From positions 310,001-374,000 of the forward strand of contig NZ_LR026978.1 in the NCBI RefSeq assembly GCF_900604315.1: a stretch of DNA of 64,000 nt, given 5' to 3'. Made by a program: the position numbers and the translations under genes. Each line of letters opens with the position of its first letter. Positions within the stretch are counted from its first letter, which is position 1. This stretch comes from [Erwinia] mediterraneensis (GTDB lineage: Bacteria > Pseudomonadota > Gammaproteobacteria > Enterobacterales > Enterobacteriaceae). Below, in pieces: positions 40,335 to 50,398 of the stretch. A model generated the notes under the pieces. The model was not told where the DNA came from. It worked only from the letters and a program-made list of their open reading frames with translations, and did no database searches.

Positions 40335-41504
40335 TTGAAAAAGCGTACGCCCTGGTTACTGACCTTAATGATTTCCCTGCTGCCCATAAAGAGCATGGCG
40401 CAAATCGTCCCTGATCCGCTGTTGTCATCGCAAATTGTCGATCGCTATGCCGAACATATTTTTTATGGTAGCGGCGCGACCGGGATGGCTATGGTCGCCA
40501 TCGATGGCGATCAGCGTGTTTTCACCAGCTTTGGCGAGACACGACCGGGCAACAACGTACGTCCGCAGAAAGATTCTCTGGTGCGCATCGCCTCCCTCAG
40601 CAAGCTGATGACCAGTGAAGTGATGGTAAAGCTGGCGGAAAAAGGGGTGATTAAGCTGGACGATCCGCTGAGCAAATATGCCCCGCCGGGCATGAAGGTG
40701 CCGACTTACGCCGGGCAGCCGATTCGCCTGATTAATCTTGCAACCCATACCAGCGGCCTGCCGCGCGAGCAGCCGGGCGGTAAACCCCATCGTCCGGTCT
40801 TTGTCTGGCCAGAGCGCAGCCAGCGCTGGCAATGGCTTTCCCATGCCAGCCTGACCACGCCGCCAGGGGTACGCGCCTCTTACTCTAACCTCGGTTACGA
40901 CCTGCTGGGCGACGCGCTGTCACGCGCGGCGGGTCTACCCTACCCTGCGCTGCTTCAGCAATTGATTACGCGTCCGCTGGGCATGAAGGACACCACCTTT
41001 ACCCCTTCGCCGGAACAGTGCCGACGTCTGATGGTGCCGGAAAAAGGCGCCAGCCCGTGCAATAACACGCTGGCAGCCATTGGCAGCGGCGGCGTCTACT
41101 CTACGCCAGAGGATATGGGCCGCTGGATGCAGCAGTTTCTCAATTCCGCCGTTAACCAGCGCAGTGCGCAGGTGGATCGTCTGCAAACGCTGATCTATCG
41201 TCGCGAACAGCTGACAAAAGTGGAAGGTATGGATGTGCCCGGCAAAGCCGATGCGATCGGGATGGGCTGGGTCTGGCTGGCACCAAAAAATGGTCGTCCC
41301 GGTATTATCCAGAAAACGGGCGGCGGTGGCGGCTTTATTACCTATATGGCGATGGTGCCGCAGCACAATGTCGGCGTCTTTGTGGTGGTCACCCGTACAG
41401 ACCTGACGCGCTTTAAGGCCATGAGCGATGGCGTCAATGATTTGCTGGCGGAACTGGTAGCCAACCAGAACGGTTCCGCCATGATGGTACAGGCAAGCCG
41501 TTAA
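40335..41504 (+). CDS. ampH: AmpH, class C beta-lactamase-like DD-carboxypeptidase/endopeptidase
   Basis: Periplasmic penicillin-binding protein of the AmpC/AmpH family that trims peptidoglycan peptides, 389 residues (E. coli AmpH 385). Active-site motifs: S87-L-S-K90 (IASLSKLM), Y183-S-N185 and KTGG near the end, plus SPCNNTLAAIGSGGVYSTP. It starts with TTG at 40335, which gives a proper signal peptide (MKKRTPWLLTLMISLLP..., cleaved near residue 22); the first ATG would remove most of it. There is no strong ribosome site. In E. coli ampH lies elsewhere, so it has been relocated. Its stop overlaps convergent ypfG by 4 nt. Confidence 0.9.
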   Translation: MKKRTPWLLTLMISLLPIKSMAQIVPDPLLSSQIVDRYAEHIFYGSGATGMAMVAIDGDQRVFTSFGETRPGNNVRPQKDSLVRIASLSKLMTSEVMVKLAEKGVIKLDDPLSKYAPPGMKVPTYAGQPIRLINLATHTSGLPREQPGGKPHRPVFVWPERSQRWQWLSHASLTTPPGVRASYSNLGYDLLGDALSRAAGLPYPALLQQLITRPLGMKDTTFTPSPEQCRRLMVPEKGASPCNNTLAAIGSGGVYSTPEDMGRWMQQFLNSAVNQRSAQVDRLQTLIYRREQLTKVEGMDVPGKADAIGMGWVWLAPKNGRPGIIQKTGGGGGFITYMAMVPQHNVGVFVVVTRTDLTRFKAMSDGVNDLLAELVANQNGSAMMVQASR

Positions 41505-42571
41505 CGTCCGGGCGCTTGCGGCAACTGGCTCACCCACAGGGTGGGCCACTCTTCGCTGCTGTGCCAGCCATCGCAGGTGGACTCCTCCGCATACTCCGCC
41601 AGCTCAAATTCTTTTCCGTTAAACTGCCAGCGCGACGCCGAGCCGCAATCCCCCAGCCCACGACCTTTGTTAAAGGTATAGAGCTGCCCGCTGGCGGCAT
41701 CATAATCGGCATTAATTAATTCCAGCTGGCGATCGCTGCGTAAGGGCGGCGTGAACGGCAGCGTCAGTGACATACCGCGCGCCACGTAAGGCTGGCTGCG
41801 CGTGACCTCATAAGCCAGATCAATGACGTTATAGGCCCCCATTTCGCAGCTGATCAGCAGTAACGCTTTGTGGTCGGTCAGGGGAGCCACGCTCACTTCA
41901 CGCCGCATCGGATCCAGTGAACAATTTTCTGCATTCACGCGCCAGGTGCCGAAATCGAGCAGACCACTGGTTTCCTCACGGGTTAACGGGAGCGGCGGCG
42001 CAGCAGGCAGCGCCGGTCGCGGCAATGGCGGCGGTGGCGGCACGTCCCACTCCGCCCGTTCGCCCCGTTTGATCCAGGCGCTCATGCCGTTCACCCTGCC
42101 CTGGACATCATCAACCAGCAGCAGGGCCGCTTTTAAGCCGTGCAGCGAAATCATCGCCTGCGGATTAAACGTCAGCTGAAGATTGTCAGCATCCATCACC
42201 AGCGCAAGGAATTCGGCAATGGCGATCGGATTGCTGGTGGCGAGATGATGCGGTTCAACCTGCCAGTGCTTGAGATCGGGCTTCAGCCGCTGCTGGTCAA
42301 TCAAAAGATTATCCTTCAGCGCGCCACCCGACAGCTTACCGCGCCAGGCGCTGCCGTAATCGATACGTAGTAAAGGGCGATCATTAACACCCGCATGCCG
42401 TGAAAGGGTCATCACCAGCCCGTTGTCTCCGGGAATATTGCGCGCCACGCAATAAGCTGCGTTATTACAGGTCACCTGCCAGTCAGAAAATGACTTTTGT
42501 AGTGGCTCTGCAGATGCGCAGGCAATAGAGAGAAAAGGCATTAACAGCAGCGATTTCATCCAGTACGACAT
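41501..42571 (-). CDS. ypfG: YpfG, DUF1176 exported protein
   Basis: Periplasmic protein of unknown function, 356 residues, DUF1176 family (E. coli YpfG 347). The signal peptide ends at about residue 21 (IACASA). The mature part has a Cys pair (CNNAAYC) and a DUF1176 body. A proline-rich linker at about 178-196 (five prolines in a row at 178-182) precedes a C-terminal region with paired cysteines. The start is at 42571; an in-frame ATG four codons later also yields a signal peptide. Position after tktB fits E. coli once ampH is removed. Confidence 0.85.
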   Translation of the reverse strand: MSYWMKSLLLMPFLSIACASAEPLQKSFSDWQVTCNNAAYCVARNIPGDNGLVMTLSRHAGVNDRPLLRIDYGSAWRGKLSGGALKDNLLIDQQRLKPDLKHWQVEPHHLATSNPIAIAEFLALVMDADNLQLTFNPQAMISLHGLKAALLLVDDVQGRVNGMSAWIKRGERAEWDVPPPPPLPRPALPAAPPLPLTREETSGLLDFGTWRVNAENCSLDPMRREVSVAPLTDHKALLLISCEMGAYNVIDLAYEVTRSQPYVARGMSLTLPFTPPLRSDRQLELINADYDAASGQLYTFNKGRGLGDCGSASRWQFNGKEFELAEYAEESTCDGWHSSEEWPTLWVSQLPQAPGR

Positions 42572-43237
42572 TAAAAAAATCGGTCCCCAAATTTATAGAG
42601 CGGCGATAATAGCGTAACCGCAGGTCGCTGATTTAACTGTAAATGTTACACCTGGCGAAAAGTACGTTTTACGTCAGAGGCCACGACAATAACGCGACTT
42701 AGCGTGAAGGATGAAGCATAGAGCATAATCATCATGCCCGCCTGTGCAGCGCTCAATCAGATTTATCGGACAAATAACCCACGTCACTATTCTGTCAAAT
42801 CCACAGAAACGGGCATAAACGGTCATGCTACAGTAAATGTCCCCCTGCATATACAAGCGATGTGCACAGAGATAATTGTGCTGCACCGCTTTATTTTGTG
42901 ATTTATTTCACAAATAAATGCAATTAAATTTATTCATTGCAAGGAAAGCCTAAACCCATCTTTTTATTGCCGCCACGGAAATACCTGCCTGCGGAGTATC
43001 CTTTTATTATTCGCCATCCGGTTTTTTATTTCACAGCAGTGCGATTCTGAGCAGAAGTGAAATAAGGGCTATTCCGGGCAACAGCCGCGGGGTCAGTGAA
43101 TATGAATGATTGTTTCGCAGCGCATGAATGAAACGCCGAACAGAAATGGCGATTGCCAGAAAGCCGCCCGACGTTATTACCCTGTGACGCACGCAGCAGA
43201 GCACGCGGAGTGCGCTTGCCAGCCGATGGTGCCTGCA
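42572..43237. other. 666-bp gene-free region between ypfG and nudK
   Basis: Both flanking genes are on the minus strand, so this should only need to hold the ypfG promoter, yet it is long. It contains a perfect-core CRP site (42897-42912) and, on the minus strand, a TTGACA hexamer (42793-42798) without a good -10. ACGTTTTACGT occurs at 42664-42674. ORFs here lack ribosome sites and family resemblance. No hairpin-T terminator was seen. Confidence 0.5.
42897..42912. promoter_or_regulatory. CRP binding site with perfect core
   Basis: TGTGA-TTTATT-TCACA matches the CRP consensus half-sites exactly with the correct 6-bp spacer, in an A/T-rich setting. It is 326 bp from ypfG. On the + strand a TATTCA -10-like hexamer lies 26 bp to the right, near class II spacing, but no gene follows on that strand. 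Confidence 0.65.
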
Positions 43238-43816
43238 TCAGGCCTGCAGCCAGCCCGCCAGCTGCGCATGTTGCAGCAGCATAATGGTTTTACCGTCGCG
43301 GATGCGGCCATCTTTTACCATTGCCAGCGCCTCGGGAAAGGGGATCTCCAGCACGTCGATATCTTCATCCTCAACGCCACCGCCCGCGTTGTCGCGCAAT
43401 GATTCGTTATATTCAGCGGCAAAAAAGTGAATCAGTTCGGTCACGCCGCCGGGCGACATATAGGCTTCATACAATTTTTCCACCGTGCCTACCGCGTAAC
43501 CGGTCTCTTCTATCGCCTCTTTGCGGATACAGTCTTCCGGCGAATCATCATCCAGCAGCCCTGCACAGGCCTCAATCAGCATTCCGCTGTCGTTGCCGTT
43601 TACCCAGGTCGCCATGCGGAACTGACGCGTCAGCACCACGCTGTTCTTCTCCCGGTTATAGAGCAGGATAGTTGCGCCATTCCCGCGATCGTAGACTTCG
43701 CGCTTGTGACGCAGCACTTCACCGCGTTGCGTTGTGATTTCGTAGGTGTAGTTGCGCAGAACGAACCAGTTATCCGACAGCAACTTGTTTTTGATAACTT
43801 TGATATTCATAGACAT
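43238..43816 (-). CDS. nudK: GDP-mannose pyrophosphatase NudK
   Basis: Nudix hydrolase splitting GDP-mannose to GMP and mannose 1-phosphate, 192 residues (E. coli 191). The Nudix box runs through [20 protein letters not shown] near 86-105. NudK-specific parts are [18 protein letters not shown] and [15 protein letters not shown]. The ATG at 43816 could also be read at the Met two codons later. Confidence 0.95.
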   Translation of the reverse strand: MSMNIKVIKNKLLSDNWFVLRNYTYEITTQRGEVLRHKREVYDRGNGATILLYNREKNSVVLTRQFRMATWVNGNDSGMLIEACAGLLDDDSPEDCIRKEAIEETGYAVGTVEKLYEAYMSPGGVTELIHFFAAEYNESLRDNAGGGVEDEDIDVLEIPFPEALAMVKDGRIRDGKTIMLLQHAQLAGWLQA

Positions 43817-43914
43817 AGCGGCTCCACAGCAAATTTTACGGAACCCGTGATAATAGGTCGAAGCGGGTAAGAAAACTATCTGAATTGCTGTGATGGGGTA
43901 CTGCTGGCGCGCAG

Positions 43915-43942
43915 TAAAAAAGCCAGCATTGCTGGCTTTTTT
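43915..43942. terminator. bidirectional terminator downstream of ansP
   Basis: AAGCCAGC-ATT-GCTGGCTT with an A run on the left and T run on the right. On the minus strand it ends ansP. Confidence 0.88.
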
Positions 43943-43956
43943 ATTTCTCAGGAAAC

Positions 43957-45456
43957 TTACTGCGGCTTCTCTTCCGCCAGTTTGCCGGGCTGCGCTTCTG
44001 CCTGCTGCAGATGATCGTGCTCGGTTTGCGCGACGGCATGAACGCGTTTCCGCACGCCAAACCAGCCCAGCACCAGCAGCACCGCGAGCAGCGGAATAGA
44101 GGCGATGGTGTAAGTGCCGTTAGGGTAATCAAACGCCATCAGCACCAGCACACTCAGCAGGAACAGCAGCGTCAGCCAGGAGGTAAAAGGCGCGCCGGGC
44201 AGCTTAAAGCTGACATCGTCCGCCTTGCCCTCTTTTATCGCCTTACGCAGGCGCATCTGGCAGACCACGATAAAGCCCCAGGAGGAGATAATGCCCAGCG
44301 AAGCGATATTCAGCACAATCTCAAACACCTGCGACGGCACATAATAGTTCAGCATTACGCCAATCACGTAGACGCCAATGGTCGCCAGAATGCCCGCCCA
44401 GGGCACCTTATGGGAGCTCATTTTCGACATGAACTTCGGTGCCGATCCCCCCATCGACATTGAACGCAGAATACGTCCCGTTGAGTAGAGACCGGAGTTC
44501 AGACTGGAGAGCGCCGCGCTGAGCACCACAATATTCATGATGCTGCCAATATAAGGGACGCCCAGTTTTGAAAAGAAGGTGACAAAGGGACTCTGTCCCG
44601 CCTGATAGGCATTCCATGGCAGCAGCATCACCAGCAGAACCACCGATCCGACATAGAACAGCGCGATACGCCAGATAACGCTGTTGATCGCCTTGGGCAG
44701 CATGGTTTCCGGATCTTTGCACTCCCCCGCCGCCGTGCCGACCAGTTCAATCGAAGCAAACGCAAACACGACACCCTGGATCAGCACCAGCGCCGGTAAC
44801 AGGCCATGCGGGAACAATCCCCCGTTATCGGTAATCAGGTGAAAACCGGTGGCATTACCGTCCAGCGGCTTGCCGGTGCCGAGAAACACCACGCCGACCA
44901 CCAGGAACACCACAATCGCCAGCACTTTAACCAGCGCAAACCAGAACTCCATCTCCGCGAACCACTTTACGCCGATCATGTTCATGGTGCCGACAATCGC
45001 CAGCGCCGCCAGCGCGAAAACCCACTGAGGTACATCGCCAAAAGCGCCCCAGTAGTGCATATAAAGCGCCACTGCGGTGATATCGACGATGCCGGTCATC
45101 GCCCAGTTGACGAAATACATCCAGCCCGCCACATAGGAGGCCTTCTCGCCGAGAAACTCACGGGCATAAGAAACAAAGTTGCCGCTGGAAGGACGATGCA
45201 GCACCAGCTCGCCCAGCGCGCGCAGGATAAAGAATGAAAAGATGCCACAGACCAGATAGACCAGCGCCAGCGCCGGTCCGGCGGCCTGCAGGCGGCCACC
45301 GGCGCCCAGAAACAGCCCCGTACCGATGGCGCCGCCAATCGCAATCATCTGCACCTGACGATTACCCATCGCTTTGTGGTAACCACTATCGTGTGAGTTC
45401 AGCCAGCGCCTTTTTGCAGCACGCATTTCAGCTGAAGATTTATTAGTAGATTTCAT
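43957..45456 (-). CDS. ansP: L-asparagine permease AnsP
   Basis: Inner-membrane amino-acid:H+ symporter of the AAT/APC family, 499 residues as in E. coli AnsP, 12 predicted helices. Near-identical blocks: [20 protein letters not shown], the substrate-binding [30 protein letters not shown], and [14 protein letters not shown]. The start was set at 45456 (AGGAAACCT before it), not eight codons upstream. In E. coli ansP lies in another region, so this is a local insertion. Alternatives are other AAT permeases, but the N-terminal match is specific. Confidence 0.92.
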   Translation of the reverse strand: MKSTNKSSAEMRAAKRRWLNSHDSGYHKAMGNRQVQMIAIGGAIGTGLFLGAGGRLQAAGPALALVYLVCGIFSFFILRALGELVLHRPSSGNFVSYAREFLGEKASYVAGWMYFVNWAMTGIVDITAVALYMHYWGAFGDVPQWVFALAALAIVGTMNMIGVKWFAEMEFWFALVKVLAIVVFLVVGVVFLGTGKPLDGNATGFHLITDNGGLFPHGLLPALVLIQGVVFAFASIELVGTAAGECKDPETMLPKAINSVIWRIALFYVGSVVLLVMLLPWNAYQAGQSPFVTFFSKLGVPYIGSIMNIVVLSAALSSLNSGLYSTGRILRSMSMGGSAPKFMSKMSSHKVPWAGILATIGVYVIGVMLNYYVPSQVFEIVLNIASLGIISSWGFIVVCQMRLRKAIKEGKADDVSFKLPGAPFTSWLTLLFLLSVLVLMAFDYPNGTYTIASIPLLAVLLVLGWFGVRKRVHAVAQTEHDHLQQAEAQPGKLAEEKPQ

Positions 45457-45664
45457 AGGTTTCCTGTTTGTCCTGACCATCAGACACGGCGATCGGGCGG
45501 TTGCGCACCCCCGTGTGAAATGGCGTGAAAAGTTTCAAACTGAGCGTTATTAAACATGCAGATGAAGAAATTTCTGGCGAAGAATCCTACCTGTTCTGCC
45601 GGAATGAAGCAAAACTTACTGCCGGGCGACAGCATCAGTTCAGTAACAAATTCTTTTTAAACAG

Positions 45665-45692
45665 AAAAAACCGGCCAATGCTATTGGCCGGT
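45665..45692 (-). terminator. terminator of the BhsA/YhcN-like gene
   Basis: ACCGGCCAAT-GCT-ATTGGCCGGT (45670-45692), then a T run on the minus strand. Confidence 0.88.
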
Positions 45693-45726
45693 CATACCAG
45701 AAGGGCTGGAAAGTTACAGCAGGAAA

Positions 45727-45999
45727 TTAACGATAAATCTCTGCGGTGCCGCTCCACTGGCTGGAGTCGCCAGGGTTTTCCACACCGATAATGCGATAGT
45801 GGCTGGCACCTTTCTCTTCAGCTTTCTGAGAAAGTTCACGCGTAGCATCATCCAGCGAACCGCGAACGTTGGAAACAGAAACATTACCTATGCTGCGCAT
45901 ACCCTGTGCCTGCTCACGATCAACCGGCATCGCAGCCAGGGTAGCAAAGGAGGCGGTAGCCAACAGGGCACCGGCCAAAACAGCGCTGAGCTTTTTCAT
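45727..45999 (-). CDS. BhsA/YhcN-like DUF1471 periplasmic stress protein
   Basis: Small exported protein of 90 residues, DUF1471 family (BhsA, McbA, YhcN and relatives; stress and biofilm related, several induced by peroxide, acid or metals). The signal peptide ends near residue 23 (ATLAA). The mature core ends in the family pattern KAEEKGASHYRIIGVENPGDSSQWSGTAEIYR, split here as EEKGASHYRII and SGTAEIYR. The start was set at 45999 with AAGGAG 8 nt before it. Which family member it corresponds to is unclear. It is monocistronic. Confidence 0.85.
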   Translation of the reverse strand: MKKLSAVLAGALLATASFATLAAMPVDREQAQGMRSIGNVSVSNVRGSLDDATRELSQKAEEKGASHYRIIGVENPGDSSQWSGTAEIYR

Positions 46000-46286
46000 C
46001 GGATGCTCCTTAAGGTGATCAGTAAGAATCATAATTATTTGCCTGATAACGAAAACCAACGTCCACCGCGCGTAAAAGCACGCAATCTCCCCCTGTTTTA
46101 TGCATAGAAATCCGCCCACCTGTCATCTTTGGTTATTTTTTGTACGAAAGGTAAATTAAATTAAACAATCGGAGCGGCGTTTCATTGGTTCCGCCCCCGG
46201 CCTCGCCTATAATGCTGCGGCAAACCGCCAGCAGCAACGTGCTGCGCTCTGGACGGCGTTTCGCCATTTTTTCCGGGAGAAAAACA

Positions 46287-46919
46287 ATGGAACTGTCTCA
46301 CTGTACCCTGATGATCGTTGATGACCATCCGCTGATGCGGCGCGGCCTGCGCCAGTTGCTGGAGCAGGAACCTCGCCTGCAGGTCATCGCCGAAGCCAGT
46401 ACCGGCATGGAGGCGCTGACAATGGCGCGTCAGCTGTTGCCGGACGTGATTTTGCTCGATCTGAATATGAAAGGGATGTCGGGTCTGGAAACCTTAAAGG
46501 CGCTGCGCCAGCAGGGCAGCGCGGCACGTGTTCTGATTTTTACCGTTTCTGCCGCCAGCCACGATATCTGTACGCTGGTTGATGCCGGAGCCGATGGCTA
46601 TTTGTTGAAAGAGAGCGAGCCGGAACCGCTGCTGAGGCAAATTATGCAGGGAGCGGCGGGTGAAAAAGTGTTCAGCCCTCCGGTGCAGCAGGTGCTGGCG
46701 ACGCGTCAGCAGCGCAGCGATCCTTTCGCTCAACTGACGGCACGCGAGCGTGAGGTGCTGCAACTGGTGGCGCGCGGACAATCAAATAAAGCGATCGCCT
46801 GCACGCTGCGTATTTCCGAAGAGACGGTAAAAGTGCATATTCGTCATCTGCTGCGCAAGCTGAAGGTACACTCACGCGTAGCCGCTACGGTATTATGGCT
46901 GGAAAGCGGTTATAGCTGA
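46287..46919 (+). CDS. narP: NarP-like nitrate/nitrite response regulator
   Basis: NarL/FixJ-family response regulator of 210 residues (E. coli NarP 215). The receiver domain has the acidic pair D12-D13 (MIVDDHPLMRRG), phospho-acceptor D58 (ILLDLNMKGMSGL) and the switch Lys in GYLLKES. The C-terminal LuxR-type helix-turn-helix is LTAREREVLQLVARG with the recognition helix SEETVKVHIRHLLRKLKV. The start at 46287 follows GGGAGA. It lies just upstream of acrD, the place E. coli gives to the sensor gene narQ. No sensor kinase is in the window. Confidence 0.85.
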   Translation: MELSHCTLMIVDDHPLMRRGLRQLLEQEPRLQVIAEASTGMEALTMARQLLPDVILLDLNMKGMSGLETLKALRQQGSAARVLIFTVSAASHDICTLVDAGADGYLLKESEPEPLLRQIMQGAAGEKVFSPPVQQVLATRQQRSDPFAQLTAREREVLQLVARGQSNKAIACTLRISEETVKVHIRHLLRKLKVHSRVAATVLWLESGYS

Positions 46920-47121
46920 CAAGCCGATCGGGAAGAGGCGTGGAGATTTACACTTTCTTCACAATTTCTCCACGTTTCTCTGTTTTGTCCCACGTAGAGT
47001 AAGCTACGGCGGGGAAAATAAAACCACACAGTGAACGCAGTCGCCTCCGCCAGCGTGGCCGGGAAGCTTCAACGGACAACGCTGCTGAAAATATAACAAT
47101 ACGCTGAGGAGTGTCGTTTCG

Positions 47122-50100
47122 ATGTCGAAATTTTTTATCGACCGTCCCATTTTTGCCTGGGTACTGGCGATTTTGCTTTGTCTTTGCGGCTCACTGTCGA
47201 TTATTTATCTGCCCGTTGAACAGTATCCGGATCTTGCTCCACCTAACGTGCGCATCACCGCCAGTTATCCCGGCGCCTCCGCCGAGACGCTGGAAAACAC
47301 CGTCACGCAGATTATCGAACAGAATATGACCGGCATCGATAATCTGATGTATATGTCCTCCAACAGCAGCAATACCGGTCAGGCGCAGATCAACCTCACC
47401 TTTACTGCCGGCACCGATCCTGATGAAGCGCGCCAGCAGGTGCAGAACCAGTTGCAGGTAGCGCTGCGCCAGTTGCCGCAGGCGGTGCAGTCTCAGGGCA
47501 TCCGCGTCAACAAAACCGGCGACAGCAATATCCTGATGATCGCTTTCGTCTCCACCGATGGCAGCATGGATAAGCAAGATATTGCCGACTATGTCGCCAG
47601 TAATATTCAGGATCCCCTCAGCCGTATTGATGGCGTGGGCCAGGTGGATGCCTATGGCACTCAGTACGCCATGCGCATCTGGCTGGATCCCAATAAGCTA
47701 ATCGCCTATGCGCTGACCACCAGTGATGTCGTCAGCGCCATCGAGGCGCAAAACAACCAGGTGGCGGTAGGCCAGGTAGGCGGCCTGCCCGCCGTGGATA
47801 AACAGGCGCTGAATGCCACGGTGAATGCTCAGTCGATGCTGAAGACGCCGGAGCAGTTTCGCGCTATCACGCTGAAAAACAACCCGGACGGCTCGGTGGT
47901 GACCTTAGGCGATGTGGCTGAGGTGGCACTGGGAGCCGAAAAGTACGATTACCTCAGCCGTTATAATGGCCAGCCCGCATCGGGACTGGGCGTCAAGCTC
48001 GCATCGGGCGCCAATGAGATGAACACCGATAAGCTGGTACGCGCCCGTCTTGAAGAGTTGTCGCACTATTTTCCCCAGGGTCTGGAGGCCAGAGTCGCCT
48101 ATGAAACTGCGCCCTTCGTAAAAGCCTCGATTACCGACGTGGTACACACGCTGCTGGAAGCGATCCTGCTGGTCTTTCTGGTGATGTATCTGTTCCTGCA
48201 AAATTTTCGCGCCACGCTGATCCCCACCATTGCGGTGCCGGTAGTACTGTTCGGCACCTTTGCCGTGCTCTATATCTGCGGTTTCAGTATCAACACCCTG
48301 ACGATGTTCGCCATGGTGCTGGCTATTGGTCTGCTGGTGGATGACGCCATTGTGGTGGTGGAAAACGTTGAGCGCATCATGAGCGAAGAGGGACTCTCGC
48401 CGCGCGCTGCCACCCGCAAATCGATGGGGCAGATTCAGGGCGCGCTGGTGGGGATTACGCTGGTGCTTTCAGCGGTATTTGTGCCCATGGCGTTTTTTGG
48501 CGGTACCGTGGGGGCGATTTACCGCCAGTTCTCTATTACCATCGTCTCCGCCATGGTGCTCTCGGTGCTGGTGGCGCTGATCCTTACCCCTGCCCTGTGC
48601 GCGACCTTACTCAAACCACTGCCTGCCGATCACCATGCGCGACGCGGCTTTTTTGGCTGGTTTAACCGCCACTTTGTGCGTAACAGCGAACGCTATGAGC
48701 GCGGCGTAGGGCGTATTCTGGTTAAAACCGGGCGCTGGCTGCTGCTCTATCTCGCGATTATTGCCCTGATGGCGTTTCTTTTCCTGCGCCTGCCAACCTC
48801 TTTTCTGCCCCTTGAGGATCGCGGCATTCTCACCACTCAGGTGCAGTTACCGCCGGGTTCTACCCTGCAGCAAACCGCAAAGGTGGTGGAGCAGGTAGAG
48901 CAATATTACCTGACCCGGGAAGCAGATAATGTGTTGTCGGTTTTCGCCACCATCGGCGCCGGACCGGGCGGTAATGGTCAGAATGTGGCGCGCCTGTTTG
49001 TGCGCCTGAAGCCCTGGGATGCGCGTCCGGGAGAGGATCGTACCTCTTTTGCCATTATCGAACGGGCAACCCAGGCGTTTCGCCAGATCAAAGAAGCGCG
49101 CGTGATTGCCAGCAGCCCTCCCGCCATTAGCGGCATGGGCAACGCCTCAGGGTTCAATCTGCAGCTGCAGGATCATGGCGGCATTGGACATACGAGCATG
49201 ATGGCGATGCGCGACAGATTACTGGCGCTGGCGGACCAGGATCCGGCGCTGGCGCGGGTACGTCACAATGGCCTTGATGACAGTCCGCAGCTGCAAATTG
49301 ATGTTGATGAACGCAAGGCGCAGGCGCTCGGCGTCTCCATCACCACCATTAATGACACTCTGACCACCGCCTGGGGATCCACCTATGTGAATGATTTTCT
49401 CGACCGTGGCCGGGTGAAAAAAGTGTATGTCCAGGCGGCGCCTGCCTGGCGCATGCTGCCGGATGACATCAACAAGTGGTACGTGCGCAACAACAGCGGC
49501 CGTATGGTACCCTTTTCCGCCTTTGCCACCAGCCACTGGGAAACCGGTTCGCCACGTCTGGAACGCTACAACGGCTATTCCTCACTGGAGATTGTAGGCG
49601 AGGCCGCTAAAGGCGTCAGCAGCGGCACGGCAATGACGGCGATGGAGCAGCTGGTGCGTCAGCTGCCGCTCGGCGTCGGCTTTGAATGGAGCGGCGCATC
49701 TCTACAGGAGCGGCTTTCCGGCGCGCAGGCACCAGCGCTCTACGCCCTCTCGCTGCTGGTGGTCTTTCTCTGTCTGGCGGCGCTCTATGAGAGCTGGTCT
49801 ATTCCCTTCTCGGTGATGCTGGTGGTGCCGCTGGGGGTCGCTGGCGCGCTGATCGCCACCTGGCTGCGCGGACTGGAAAACGATGTCTATTTTCAGGTGG
49901 GCTTGCTGACGGTCATCGGCCTTTCGGCCAAAAACGCAATTCTGATTGTTGAATTTGCCAATGAGATTAACAGCAAGGGCGGCGAGCTGATCGCCGCTAC
50001 GCTGGCAGCATCACGTCAGCGCCTGCGGCCCATTATTATGACTTCGCTGGCCTTTATCTTTGGCGTCCTGCCAATGGCCATCAGTAGCGGGGCGGGCTCC

Positions 50101-50235
50101 GGCAGCCAGCATGCGGTAGGCACCGGCGTAATGGGTGGGATGATCTCTGCCACCGTACTGGCTATTTTCTTTGTACCGCTCTTCTTTGTGCTGGTACGAC
50201 AGCGTTTCCCACTGCGCGATATGCCGCTGGACTGA
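47122..50235 (+). CDS. acrD: RND multidrug efflux transporter AcrD
   Basis: Inner-membrane proton-driven pump working with AcrA and TolC, exporting aminoglycosides and other hydrophilic drugs in E. coli. 1037 residues, the same length as E. coli AcrD. The N-terminal helix [17 protein letters not shown], two large periplasmic loops and 12 transmembrane helices are evident. The proton-relay Asp pair lies in [19 protein letters not shown] near 407-408, with the matching Lys in [14 protein letters not shown] near 940. No membrane-fusion gene is adjacent. The AcrD name over AcrB rests on length and position before ypfM-yffB-dapE. Confidence 0.93.
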   Translation: MSKFFIDRPIFAWVLAILLCLCGSLSIIYLPVEQYPDLAPPNVRITASYPGASAETLENTVTQIIEQNMTGIDNLMYMSSNSSNTGQAQINLTFTAGTDPDEARQQVQNQLQVALRQLPQAVQSQGIRVNKTGDSNILMIAFVSTDGSMDKQDIADYVASNIQDPLSRIDGVGQVDAYGTQYAMRIWLDPNKLIAYALTTSDVVSAIEAQNNQVAVGQVGGLPAVDKQALNATVNAQSMLKTPEQFRAITLKNNPDGSVVTLGDVAEVALGAEKYDYLSRYNGQPASGLGVKLASGANEMNTDKLVRARLEELSHYFPQGLEARVAYETAPFVKASITDVVHTLLEAILLVFLVMYLFLQNFRATLIPTIAVPVVLFGTFAVLYICGFSINTLTMFAMVLAIGLLVDDAIVVVENVERIMSEEGLSPRAATRKSMGQIQGALVGITLVLSAVFVPMAFFGGTVGAIYRQFSITIVSAMVLSVLVALILTPALCATLLKPLPADHHARRGFFGWFNRHFVRNSERYERGVGRILVKTGRWLLLYLAIIALMAFLFLRLPTSFLPLEDRGILTTQVQLPPGSTLQQTAKVVEQVEQYYLTREADNVLSVFATIGAGPGGNGQNVARLFVRLKPWDARPGEDRTSFAIIERATQAFRQIKEARVIASSPPAISGMGNASGFNLQLQDHGGIGHTSMMAMRDRLLALADQDPALARVRHNGLDDSPQLQIDVDERKAQALGVSITTINDTLTTAWGSTYVNDFLDRGRVKKVYVQAAPAWRMLPDDINKWYVRNNSGRMVPFSAFATSHWETGSPRLERYNGYSSLEIVGEAAKGVSSGTAMTAMEQLVRQLPLGVGFEWSGASLQERLSGAQAPALYALSLLVVFLCLAALYESWSIPFSVMLVVPLGVAGALIATWLRGLENDVYFQVGLLTVIGLSAKNAILIVEFANEINSKGGELIAATLAASRQRLRPIIMTSLAFIFGVLPMAISSGAGSGSQHAVGTGVMGGMISATVLAIFFVPLFFVLVRQRFPLRDMPLD

Positions 50236-50251
50236 AACCGCCGATAAAACA

Positions 50252-50284
50252 AAGGCAGCCATGAAAAATGGCTGCCTTATTGAT
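50252..50284 (+). terminator. terminator after acrD
   Basis: AAGGCAGCCAT-GAAAA-ATGGCTGCCTT (50252-50278), then ATTGATTTTTT. Confidence 0.85.
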
Positions 50285-50338
50285 TTTTTGGTCAGAATTA
50301 CAGCAAGTTATTAACTGCCCTGCTTTTCTTCTCACGGG

Positions 50339-50398
50339 TTACTTACGTAACATCGCTTCGATGAATTCTTTCCAGTTTCCCATTTCGGTGTCGATCAT
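50339..50398 (-). CDS. ypfM: YpfM, 19-residue small protein
   Basis: Micro-gene too short for standard gene callers. The minus-strand ATG at 50398 reads MIDTEMGNWKEFIEAMLRK and then TAA. This is the E. coli small protein YpfM with a few conservative changes, found at the same spot between acrD and yffB. GAGGG lies 5 nt before the start. Function unknown. The conserved length, sequence and ribosome site make it a real gene. The peptide could form an amphipathic helix. Confidence 0.88.
   Translation of the reverse strand: MIDTEMGNWKEFIEAMLRK

Noticed and set aside
42674-42886. 70-codon minus-strand frame with GTG start near the CRP site
   Set aside because: Cys-rich random-looking product, GGGGGA too far from the inner ATG, no resemblance to a family.
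46920-47121. BaeR box upstream of acrD
   Set aside because: TTTCTCCA near 46966 matches only part of the known BaeR motif; not enough for a call.
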